This document shows, piece by piece, positions 1 to 5,408 of a DNA stretch of 8,109 nt. The translations under genes were made by a program, and so were the position numbers. The DNA is from Spirochaetaceae bacterium (GTDB lineage Bacteria > Spirochaetota > Spirochaetia > Treponematales > Breznakiellaceae), in assembly GCA_031288215.1 (NCBI GenBank), contig JAITRV010000097.1:1-8109 (forward strand). Reading direction: 5' to 3'. The notes beneath the pieces are model-generated. The model did not search any database, was not told where the DNA came from, and saw nothing but the letters and a program-made list of their open reading frames with translations. Positions within the stretch are counted from its first letter, which is position 1. The number at the start of each line of letters is the position of its first letter.

Positions 1-6
1 TTCATG

Positions 7-41
7 CGTTTGTCCGTGTGGTTCGTTTGGTCCGTGGTTAA
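7..41. repeat. Degenerate 9-nt tandem repeat (CGTKTGGTY-like)
   Basis: Four consecutive units can be read: CGTTTGTC (7-14, one base short), CGTGTGGTT (15-23), CGTTTGGTC (24-32) and CGTGGTTAA (33-41). The last unit decays into AT-rich DNA. From memory, intergenic repeats of similar look (chains of CCGTG plus four bases, ending in CCGTGGTT) occur in several bacterial and archaeal genomes, but I cannot search to confirm that this is the same family. The array starts near the window edge, so more units may lie to the left. Confidence 0.5.
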
Positions 42-129
42 ATTTCTTTGGATCTATCGAGTCATTGAGAGTAATCAAGGCACCAAGACGATTATCTCAT
101 AAAAAAGTATGAAAAAAAGTAAATGCAGG

Positions 130-153
130 AGCCCTGCAAGCCGCCCCAGGGCT
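130..153 (+). promoter_or_regulatory. Leader hairpin upstream of pyrB
   Basis: AGCCCTG (130-136) pairs perfectly with CAGGGCT (147-153) across a 10-nt loop. A second small hairpin, GGATA (198-202) with TATCC (206-210), sits directly before the ribosome site at 211-220. pyrBI leaders in enteric bacteria are controlled by attenuation, which makes a structured leader interesting. No run of T follows either stem, so a classical intrinsic attenuator is not visible. Any regulatory role is inference. Confidence 0.3.
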
Positions 154-223
154 GTCGGCCGGGCCGGGCGCTTGTCAGGGGGGACTTGTCCGTGTTAGGA
201 TACCCTATCCGAGAGGGGGGAGC

Positions 224-1153
224 ATGCTCAAAGGCCGGCATTTTATAGAACCGTTTAATTTCAGTCTTGAAGAACTGGAGGAACTCTTTGTCCTGGCGGA
301 GGACGTCGAAGCGCATCCTGAGCGGCTTCAGAACTGCTGCCGGGGGAAGGTACAGGCCACTCTCTTCTTTGAGCCCAGCACCCGGACCCGCCTGAGTTTT
401 GAGGCGGCTATGCTGCGCCTGGGGGGAAGCACCCTGGGCTTCGCGGAGCCCGGTTCCAGTTCCGCCGCCAAGGGGGAGAGCCTGGCGGACACGATCCGCA
501 CCGTGTCCTGTTATGCCGACCTCATCGTCATGCGGAACCCCAAGGAGGGGGCGGCCCTGGTGGCTTCCCGGTATGCGGAGGTTCCGGTGATCAACGCCGG
601 CGACGGGGGGCACCACCACCCCACCCAAACCTTAACGGACCTCCTCACCATCCGGCGGCTCCGGGGCGGCATCGCGGACTTTACCGTGGGGTTCTGCGGG
701 GACCTCAAGTTCGGCCGCACCGTGCATTCCCTGGCCCGGGCCCTGGCCCGGTACCCCCGGATCAGGATGATCTTCATTTCCCCCCCGGAACTGCGGGCCC
801 CGGAGTACCTGCGGCAGGGGGTCCTGGAACAAGCGGGGATTGAATACCGGGAGGCGGACCGCCTGGAAGCGGTGATCGGCGAACTGGACCTGCTCTACAT
901 GACCCGGGTACAGCGGGAGCGCTTTTTCAACGAGGAGGACTATATCCGCCTCAAGGACAGCTATATCCTCAACGCGGAAAAGATGGAAGCCGCCAAAAAG
1001 TCCCTGTTCGTCCTCCATCCCCTGCCCCGGGTGAACGAGATCGATACCGAGGTGGACCGGGACCCCCGGGCAGTCTATTTTAAGCAGGCAAAATACGGCA
1101 TGTACGTCAGGATGGCCCTGATTGCCTCGGTTTTAGGAGCAGTCCCATGTTGA
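224..1153 (+). CDS. pyrB: Aspartate carbamoyltransferase catalytic subunit PyrB
   Basis: This cytoplasmic enzyme joins carbamoyl phosphate and L-aspartate to give N-carbamoyl-aspartate, the committed step of pyrimidine synthesis. The 309-residue length is normal for the family. The carbamoyl-phosphate loop FFEPSTRTRLSFE is at 48-60 (Ser52-Thr-Arg-Thr-Arg56). The catalytic-loop lysine is Lys83 in AAKGESLADT. HPTQT with the active-site His is at 132-136, GDLKFGRTVHSL with Arg165 at 159-170, the aspartate-binding MTRVQ at 226-230, and HPLPR at 265-269. All key residues known from the E. coli enzyme are present. The start is set by ATG 224 with GAGAGGGGGG just upstream. The stop overlaps the start of pyrI by 7 bases, which suggests coupled synthesis of the two subunits. 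With PyrI it should form the class B type dodecamer of catalytic trimers and regulatory dimers. No sign of decay is seen. Confidence 0.98.
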   Translation: MLKGRHFIEPFNFSLEELEELFVLAEDVEAHPERLQNCCRGKVQATLFFEPSTRTRLSFEAAMLRLGGSTLGFAEPGSSSAAKGESLADTIRTVSCYADLIVMRNPKEGAALVASRYAEVPVINAGDGGHHHPTQTLTDLLTIRRLRGGIADFTVGFCGDLKFGRTVHSLARALARYPRIRMIFISPPELRAPEYLRQGVLEQAGIEYREADRLEAVIGELDLLYMTRVQRERFFNEEDYIRLKDSYILNAEKMEAAKKSLFVLHPLPRVNEIDTEVDRDPRAVYFKQAKYGMYVRMALIASVLGAVPC

Positions 1154-1581
1154 ATATCGCCAAAATAAAGAACGGGATCGTCATCGATCATATCAAAGCG
1201 GGGCTGGGGCTCCGGATCTTCAACTGGCTGGGCCTCAGCAAGGCCCCCTATACCGTGGCCTTCGTGGTGAACGCCAACTCGGGGCATATGGGCCGCAAGG
1301 ATATTATCAAGATCGACAATACCATCGCCATTAACCTGGATATCCTGGGCCTCATCGACCCCAACATCACGGTCAATATTATCGAAAATGAGCGGATCAC
1401 CGAAAAGATAAAACTCGCCCTCCCGGAGCGGGTAGAGGACATCCTGACCTGCAAGAATCCCCGGTGCGTCACCTCCACCGAACCCTATATCCCCCACATC
1501 TTTCACCTGGAAAGCCGGGAACAGCGGACCTATCGCTGCGAATACTGCGACGAGATCCTCTCCGCCGGGGATTTCCGGTAG
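1147..1581 (+). CDS. pyrI: Aspartate carbamoyltransferase regulatory subunit PyrI
   Basis: PyrI carries no catalysis. In the known E. coli complex it binds CTP or ATP in its N-terminal domain and docks on PyrB through a zinc domain, giving feedback control of the pathway. The 144-residue product has the expected two parts: an allosteric domain (about 1-97, with IKNGIVIDHI near 7-16) and a zinc domain with four cysteines, Cys102-x4-Cys107 and Cys131-x2-Cys134, spaced as in the family. The ATG at 1147-1149 lies inside the last codons of pyrB (shared bases ATGTTGA), so translation is probably coupled. The gene ends 4 bp before the nested inverted-repeat structure at 1585-1685, which likely ends the transcript. 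Subunit identity is secure; the effector response is inferred from the family. Confidence 0.97.
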   Translation: MLNIAKIKNGIVIDHIKAGLGLRIFNWLGLSKAPYTVAFVVNANSGHMGRKDIIKIDNTIAINLDILGLIDPNITVNIIENERITEKIKLALPERVEDILTCKNPRCVTSTEPYIPHIFHLESREQRTYRCEYCDEILSAGDFR

Positions 1582-1584
1582 CTG

Positions 1585-1685
1585 AGGACCCGCGCAAAAA
1601 TAACATGACCAATTGGTCATGTTATTTCCTTGCTGTATAAGCAATCAGAATAAAATGCATGGCATTTTATTCTTGCGCGGGTCCT
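1585..1685. repeat. Nested inverted-repeat cloverleaf between convergent genes; possible two-way terminator
   Basis: The arms AGGACCCGCGCAA (1585-1597) and TTGCGCGGGTCCT (1673-1685) are perfectly complementary. Everything between them is packed into three hairpins. Hairpin 1 (1598-1627) is a perfect 30-nt palindrome centred on AATT. Hairpin 2 (1630-1644) pairs TTGCT with AGCAA around GTATA. Hairpin 3 (1648-1672) pairs GAATAAAATGC with GCATTTTATTC around ATG. Only CC (1628-1629) and TCA (1645-1647) are left unpaired at the junction. The outer stem extends by three more pairs after one mismatch (1581-1583 with 1687-1689, one of them a G-U wobble). It fills nearly all of the gap between pyrI and the M24 peptidase gene and folds the same way on both strands, so a bidirectional terminator is plausible. 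The long outer arms also fit a small palindromic mobile element or its remnant. Confidence 0.85.
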
Positions 1686-1697
1686 AGGCTCTCCGGC

Positions 1698-2816
1698 CTA
1701 AAGCCGGATGATCCGGGCCCGGGTCAGCACCTCCGCGCCCTCCCCGGTGAGGAGGATGTCGTTTTCCAGGCGGCAGCCCCCGCAGGCGGGATCGTAGAGT
1801 CCCGGCTCCAGGGTAAAGATCATCCCCGGCTTGAGCTGCCAGGTATTATCGGCGCGGTTCCTCAGGAAGGGGGCTTCGTGGGCCTCCATGCCGATGCCGT
1901 GGCCCAGGGCATGGGGCATGGCCTTCTTTGATTTGCCGAAGAAGGCATCCACCGAGGCCGCCATGCCCCGGGCGGAAACGCCCTCCTTAACCATGGACAG
2001 GGCCAGGGCATAGGCCTTTTCCGTGAGGCTCAGCATCTTCTCCTGGCGGCCGGAGAGCGTTCCCCGGACAAAGGTGAGGGTAACGTCGGTGGTATACCCC
2101 TCGTATTTGAGGCCGAAGTCGAGGATCGACATCCCCTCCGAGGCAAAGGGGCCGGCGGTATAGGGGGGAAAGGCGTGGATGCCGAAGCTCCGGCCGGGAC
2201 CGGCCGCCAGGGTTTCAAAGCCCGTCCCCTCACCGCCCCGCTTGCGCCCCTCCGCTTCGATGAACAGGGCCGCGTCGATCTCGGTTCTCAGCTTTCCCGC
2301 CGTGACGTTCTGTTCCAAGAGGTCTATCACCTCATTGGTGATCTCCGCGGCCTTCCGGTATATCCGAAGCTCCTCCCCATCCTTGATGGCCCGCCGTTCC
2401 TGGGCCGCCTCATGGAGGCCGTTGCTCCGGCAGAGGATATCGAAGCTGTTCACGGATTCCACGTAGCGCAGAAACACCGGATAGGGGGTAACCGGGGGGA
2501 TCTCCACCCGGGACCCCAGGGGGGTCTTGAAGAGATCCGCCGCCTGCCGGATAGCCCGGTCCGGCTGCCGGTCCATTTCGCCGTAGGGAATCGCCATATC
2601 CGCATGGGCGTAGCACCGCGCCATATTGATATCCCAGGGTACCAGGAGGGATTGCCGGTCCTGGGAAAGGAAAAGCAGGGCATCCCCGGGATGACCGGTG
2701 AGCCAGCGCAGGGACGGGTCCCGGCGGCCCTCAAAGTCTTCAAACATCGCCAGGGCCACCGCTTCCTGTTCCATCCAATCGTACAGCCCCTGCCGGCGTT
2801 CGTCATAGACCCCCAT
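1698..2816 (-). CDS. M24 family metallopeptidase (Xaa-Pro aminopeptidase/dipeptidase type)
   Basis: The 372-residue product belongs to the pita-bread M24 family, cytoplasmic two-metal enzymes that typically cut the bond before proline at peptide N-termini. A creatinase-type N-terminal domain spans about 1-135 and the catalytic domain about 145-372. All five metal ligands are visible: Asp233 (ILDFG), Asp244 (TTDVT, 11 residues later as in E. coli aminopeptidase P), His306 (ALGHGIG), Glu337 (TLEPGLY) and Glu351 (RLENDI). A substrate-side His214 (FGIHAFPP) also fits. The usual Arg after the second Asp (DITRT) is replaced by Leu (DVTLT). I chose the ATG at 2816-2814 because it forms a TGATG overlap with the stop of the upstream aldolase gene; the frame stays open 23 codons further upstream, but that part overlaps the aldolase coding region. 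The stop TAG sits in a small hairpin (1693-1707). Substrate preference (aminopeptidase P or prolidase) cannot be read from the sequence. Confidence 0.93.
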   Translation of the reverse strand: MGVYDERRQGLYDWMEQEAVALAMFEDFEGRRDPSLRWLTGHPGDALLFLSQDRQSLLVPWDINMARCYAHADMAIPYGEMDRQPDRAIRQAADLFKTPLGSRVEIPPVTPYPVFLRYVESVNSFDILCRSNGLHEAAQERRAIKDGEELRIYRKAAEITNEVIDLLEQNVTAGKLRTEIDAALFIEAEGRKRGGEGTGFETLAAGPGRSFGIHAFPPYTAGPFASEGMSILDFGLKYEGYTTDVTLTFVRGTLSGRQEKMLSLTEKAYALALSMVKEGVSARGMAASVDAFFGKSKKAMPHALGHGIGMEAHEAPFLRNRADNTWQLKPGMIFTLEPGLYDPACGGCRLENDILLTGEGAEVLTRARIIRL

Positions 2817-3850
2817 CAGGCGTTCCCCGTAAAGACATCCCGGGAAGTTTCCAAAACAGCCGCTATCTCCCGGTCCCCTATCCAATAATGGGTAACGAAG
2901 CGGAACATGCCCCCTTCCGGGGCATTGATGAGTATGCCGTTTGCCCTGAAGGCCGCCTGAATTTCCTGAGCCTTGCGGGGATGCTCCGCGGGGGGGAAGG
3001 AGAAAAACACCATGTTGATCTCCGTGTCTTCAACCTTCACCGAGCGGGCGGGAATTTCCGCCAGGCCCCGGGCGAGGTCCCGGGCCCGGCGGTGATCCTC
3101 CCCCAGGCGGCCGGTCATGTCCTGAAGGGCGACGATCCCCGCGGCGGCGATGATCCCCGCCTGGCGCATGGCCCCTCCCAGGATCTTCCGCTTGTACCGG
3201 GCTTCCCGGATGAAATCCCGCGGGCCCGCCAGGAGGGAGCCCACGGGCGCGCAGAGGCCCTTGGAGAGGCAGAACATCACCGAATCCGCCCGGGCGGCTA
3301 TCTCCCGGGCGTCGATTCCCAGGCGGACCGCGGCGTTGAAGATCCGGGCCCCGTCTAGGTGAATCGGGAGCCCCCCCTCGGCGGCGACGGAGCGGATTGC
3401 GTCCATAGCGGCCAGGCCGGCCACCCGGCCCTGGGAATGGGCGTTCTCCAGGCAAATCAGCGACGTGGCCGGCGCATGGAGGTCCCGCTTCCGTATGAGG
3501 CGGCGCAGATCCTCCGGATCCGGCGCCCCCGCCGGGTCAGGGACGGGCCTGGTCTGAACCGCGGCGATCACCGAGGCGGCCCCGGCCTCGTGGACGATGA
3601 TGTGGCATTCGTTCCCCAGGATCACCTCCGTGCCCCGGCCGCACCAGGTAAAAAGGGCCAGTTGGTTCCCGAAGGTGCCGGAGGGCACAAAAAGCGCCGC
3701 CTCCTTACCGAGCAGCCGCGCCCCCAGTTCCTCCAGGGCATTGACGGTGGGATCGTCCCCGTAGACATCATCCCCCACCGCCGCCTCGGCCATGGCCTTC
3801 CGCATTTTTTCGGTGGGTTTCGTTACCGTATCACTGCGTAAATCAATCAT
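2816..3850 (-). CDS. Low-specificity L-threonine aldolase (PLP fold type I)
   Basis: This cytoplasmic PLP enzyme splits L-threonine or L-allo-threonine into glycine and acetaldehyde. The 344-residue product starts with the family signature IDLRSDTVTKPT (2-13) and continues with GDDVYGDDPTVN (26-37), PSGTFGNQLAL (56-66) and the cofactor-stacking His83 in ECHIIVHE (81-88). LENAHSQGRV is at 134-143 and HLDGARIFNA, with the pyridine-nitrogen Asp166, at 164-173. The Schiff-base Lys197 lies in CLSKGLCAPVGS (194-205), and RFVTHYWI is at 317-324. The start is ATG 3850-3848 with GGAGG at 3858-3854, which is slightly close; the open frame extends 32 more codons upstream but those residues are unlike the family. 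The last base of its stop TGA is the first base of the peptidase start, so the two are probably translated from one mRNA. The related beta-eliminating lyases share the fold, but the whole sequence fits threonine aldolase best. Confidence 0.93.
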   Translation of the reverse strand: MIDLRSDTVTKPTEKMRKAMAEAAVGDDVYGDDPTVNALEELGARLLGKEAALFVPSGTFGNQLALFTWCGRGTEVILGNECHIIVHEAGAASVIAAVQTRPVPDPAGAPDPEDLRRLIRKRDLHAPATSLICLENAHSQGRVAGLAAMDAIRSVAAEGGLPIHLDGARIFNAAVRLGIDAREIAARADSVMFCLSKGLCAPVGSLLAGPRDFIREARYKRKILGGAMRQAGIIAAAGIVALQDMTGRLGEDHRRARDLARGLAEIPARSVKVEDTEINMVFFSFPPAEHPRKAQEIQAAFRANGILINAPEGGMFRFVTHYWIGDREIAAVLETSRDVFTGNA

Positions 3851-3945
3851 ATTCCTCCGATCCGAGGGCTTTTTTCGACCCCGGAGGGGCTCTGAACCAC
3901 AAGGGGCCCCGGCAGTATGGCCGGGACTCCGCCGGCATCCGGGCA

Positions 3946-3954
3946 ATTATAGCA
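3946..3954 (-). promoter_or_regulatory. Extended -10 promoter for the threonine aldolase-peptidase operon
   Basis: On the minus strand the sequence reads TGCTATAAT (3954 to 3946): a perfect TATAAT preceded by TG one base away, the extended -10 pattern that works with a weak -35. The hexamer at the proper -35 distance (3974-3969, TGGCGC) is poor. It would give a 5' leader of roughly 90 nt that includes the hairpin at 3908-3925. Confidence 0.55.
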
Positions 3955-3997
3955 CAGGATGCCTGAGGGCGCCAGATACCGCGGTTTAAAATGCGGG

Positions 3998-4043
3998 AAA
4001 AATGGGCAGGCTTTGACAAATCATCCGCCCTGCCCTGCTTTTT
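3998..4043. terminator. Terminator-like hairpin between divergent promoters
   Basis: GGGCAGG (4004-4010) pairs with CCTGCCC (4029-4035). The stem is flanked by AAAAA (3998-4002) on the left and TTTTT (4039-4043) on the right, so it could act on transcripts from either side. The 18-nt loop is long for an intrinsic terminator and three bases (TGC) separate the stem from the T run. It may insulate the two divergent operons. Confidence 0.4.
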
Positions 4044-4051
4044 CCGAGTCA

Positions 4052-4080
4052 TTGAACTGTTTATCAATATATGGTATAAT
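4052..4080 (+). promoter_or_regulatory. Near-consensus sigma-70-type promoter for the small membrane protein and 7TM-LuxR genes
   Basis: TTGAAC (4052-4057) and TATAAT (4075-4080) are separated by exactly 17 bp, with TGG just before the -10 giving an extended -10 as well. Both hexamers and the spacing are the same as in the nifJ promoter at 6305-6333. Transcription would start near 4087 and run into the gene at 4161. Confidence 0.75.
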
Positions 4081-4160
4081 TTTCAAGATATTTCAAAGCT
4101 GTCTGAAGACGGGGAGGTTCACGGAGGCGGGGATTTTTCTTGAATCCGGAGCGTATTACA

Positions 4161-4433
4161 ATGAGTATTACCGAGTTAATGGCCGGGCCGGTATTGCAGA
4201 TAGGGATCGTCATCTTTGCGGTCCGCTTCGGCGGCGCCCTGGCCCTGATTTTTTCGAAAAAAATCGCCGCCCTGGTGCGGGACCGCCTCCTGGGGGAACT
4301 GAAAGACGAGGGCTTCTACATCCGGACCCTCGCCGCGATTGCTTCGATCCTCCGGGACGAAGCCCTCCGGGAGCAGGTGATCGACGCGGATTTCAGGGAA
4401 GACGCGGCCCTCCTGCTCAAGAAGGGCTGTTAG
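4161..4433 (+). CDS. Small predicted membrane protein, unknown function
   Basis: I do not recognise this 90-residue protein. It has one strongly hydrophobic segment (about 11-31, VLQIGIVIFAV then GGALALIF), followed by a basic stretch (SKKIAALVRDR, 32-42) and a charged, probably helical C-terminal part with alternating hydrophobic and acidic residues (45-86). By the positive-inside rule this would place the C-terminal part in the cytoplasm. It ends in Cys90. The ATG at 4161 is chosen because GGAG lies 9 bases upstream (4148-4151). A TTG start at 4140 would add seven residues and has GGAGG at 4123-4127, but at a longer distance. The stop lies 14 bp before the GTG start of the membrane LuxR gene, and the strong promoter at 4052-4080 probably drives both, so the two may work together. 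Codon use resembles its GC-rich neighbours, which supports it being coding. Confidence 0.65.
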   Translation: MSITELMAGPVLQIGIVIFAVRFGGALALIFSKKIAALVRDRLLGELKDEGFYIRTLAAIASILRDEALREQVIDADFREDAALLLKKGC

Positions 4434-4447
4434 TCAGGGGGCCTTTT

Positions 4448-5302
4448 GTGGATATCGTGAACCTTTTCTTTTGGATTACCGCGTACAGCGTCTGTTTTCT
4501 CAATATCATTTTGTGGGCGGCGCTGTATATAAAATATAGAAACAAAATTGAATTGTTTTTTTTGTTTGTCCTGTGCAATGTCCTCCTGGTTACCATCGTC
4601 GCCATGATCTCAGCAAGCGCCGCGGGAAACACGCGGATTTTTTCCTCCCTGCTGATGAACAGCGTCATCACATTTCTGATAACGGTGCCTTTTTATGTGT
4701 ATAAAGCAGCGGATATAAAAAAAGTATTTTATTGGATCATACCCATCGCGTTTATAACGGCGCTTGTGCTCTGCAATGTCTTCGCGCAATACAACAAGAC
4801 CGTATGTACCGGCGTATTAATGGGATTATTTGTACTGCTCTTTATACCGGTCTTCCGCAAAAAGGCGAACCTTGAAAAAAACAGCTTAGGATACGCGTTA
4901 CGGCGGATGGGCATCGCCACCTTCTGTATCTTTGGCGTTCTTACGGCCGCGTCCGCGCTTCTCTTCAGCGCGGCCCGCGGCGAATCCGGGCGTTATGCGG
5001 CTTCCCTCTACTGGGCGTTTTTTGTCATGGCCTATCAGGTTCCCAGCCTTATTTATGGTAAAAACCGGCTGCTGCGGAAACGGCCCGGGGGGATCGGGCT
5101 GCCCGGTTTGACGAAACGGGAACATGAAGTCGCGATGAAGCTGTACCAGGGCCTCAAGTATGAGGACATCGCCAAGGAACTCTTTGTCTCCCTTTCGACC
5201 GTCAAAAAACACGCGTACCATATCTACCGGAAGCTGGGTATCAGCAACAACCGGGAACTGATGCGCCTCATGACCCGGGAAAAAGGGCAAAACAACCCCT
5301 AA
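4448..5302 (+). CDS. Seven-pass membrane protein with C-terminal LuxR-type DNA-binding domain
   Basis: The 284-residue product looks like a one-component regulator anchored in the inner membrane. Seven hydrophobic segments are predicted by eye at about 5-27, 34-54, 64-86, 92-113, 119-136, 152-174 and 184-203. A short basic linker (GKNRLLRKRP, 204-213) then leads to a LuxR/GerE helix-turn-helix at about 221-275, with LTKREHEVAMKL (221-232), the helix pair EDIAKELFVSLSTVKKHAYHI (239-259) and YRKLGISN. No receiver, PAS or autoinducer-binding domain is seen, so the membrane part is the likely sensor. The GTG at 4448 is chosen because AGGGGG (4436-4441) lies 6 bases upstream; the same frame runs open far upstream, but those residues are Pro/Arg-rich and overlap the preceding gene. 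The N-terminal half is much more AT-rich than its neighbours. Likely targets are its own operon or the outer-membrane protein gene 106 bp downstream. The ligand is unknown. Confidence 0.85.
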   Translation: MDIVNLFFWITAYSVCFLNIILWAALYIKYRNKIELFFLFVLCNVLLVTIVAMISASAAGNTRIFSSLLMNSVITFLITVPFYVYKAADIKKVFYWIIPIAFITALVLCNVFAQYNKTVCTGVLMGLFVLLFIPVFRKKANLEKNSLGYALRRMGIATFCIFGVLTAASALLFSAARGESGRYAASLYWAFFVMAYQVPSLIYGKNRLLRKRPGGIGLPGLTKREHEVAMKLYQGLKYEDIAKELFVSLSTVKKHAYHIYRKLGISNNRELMRLMTREKGQNNP

Positions 5303-5316
5303 ACCGAAAAATCATA

Positions 5317-5349
5317 CTTTTTCTTACCCCAAATCAGCCTTTTTCTTAC
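5317..5349 (+). promoter_or_regulatory. 11-bp direct repeat, candidate operator upstream of the outer-membrane protein gene
   Basis: CTTTTTCTTAC occurs perfectly at 5317-5327 and again at 5339-5349, a period of 22 bp, or about two helical turns, so both copies face the same side of the DNA. A -10-like TATAAA (5384-5389) follows, with no recognisable -35 at the right distance (AACGGG, 5361-5366). This pattern suits an activator-dependent promoter, with the repeats centred near -74 and -52. The LuxR-type protein encoded just upstream is the obvious candidate to bind, but this is inference. Confidence 0.45.
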
Positions 5350-5408
5350 TTTTATCAGGAAACGGGTGAAGGCATACTGACCGTATAAACCTTTTTTGGA
5401 GGTACGCG

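Larger units (their letters stand above)
1..223. other. Gene-free region upstream of pyrB
   Basis: I see no convincing protein gene here. The stretch holds a short tandem repeat at its left edge, an AT-rich segment (about 91-125) and a GC-rich leader with hairpins that ends in the pyrB ribosome site GAGAGGGGGG at 211-220. A weak promoter candidate is TTGAGA (65-70) with GATTAT (90-95), but the spacer is 19 bp and the -10 matches only four of six consensus bases, so I do not call it as a promoter. A 29-codon frame from ATG 109 to TAG 196-198 runs through the hairpin region; it has no clear ribosome site and may be chance. Confidence 0.6.
3851..4160. other. Divergent control region between the aldolase operon and the membrane-regulator operon
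   Basis: No gene is called in these 310 bp. From left to right it holds the aldolase ribosome site (3854-3858), a hairpin of CCCGGC (3908-3913) with GCCGGG (3920-3925) in the aldolase 5' leader, an extended -10 promoter facing left, a terminator-like hairpin (3998-4043), a strong promoter facing right, and a roughly 75-nt leader with several SD-like G-rich tracts (4111-4117, 4123-4127, 4148-4151). The perfect -35 hexamer TTGACA at 4013-4018 has no partner -10 and sits in the hairpin loop. One plus-strand frame is open through this interval but shows no coding character. Confidence 0.7.

Noticed and set aside
7..41. CRISPR array
   Set aside because: Units are only 9 nt, directly adjacent and without spacers, and no cas gene is nearby.
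1598..1672. Integron attC site
   Set aside because: The palindromic arms invited the idea, but the conserved GTTRRRY/RYYYAAC core sites are absent and there is no cassette context.
2175..2888. A 237-codon plus-strand open frame opposite the M24 peptidase gene
   Set aside because: All five metal ligands and the fold of the M24 enzyme are on the minus strand; the plus frame shows no domain and is a shadow.
3359..3841. A 160-codon plus-strand open frame opposite the threonine aldolase gene
   Set aside because: It is antisense to a complete aldolase with all PLP residues; its composition is Arg/Gly/Pro-rich, as expected of a shadow frame.
4013..4018. Perfect -35 hexamer TTGACA
   Set aside because: The sequence 17 bp downstream (TGCTTT) is not a -10 box, and the better promoter starts at 4052.
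3959..4447. Long plus-strand upstream extension of the LuxR-type gene frame
   Set aside because: The translated part is Pro/Arg/Gly-rich, overlaps the 90-residue gene in another frame and crosses the promoter at 4052-4080. The GTG at 4448 has a well-placed ribosome site.
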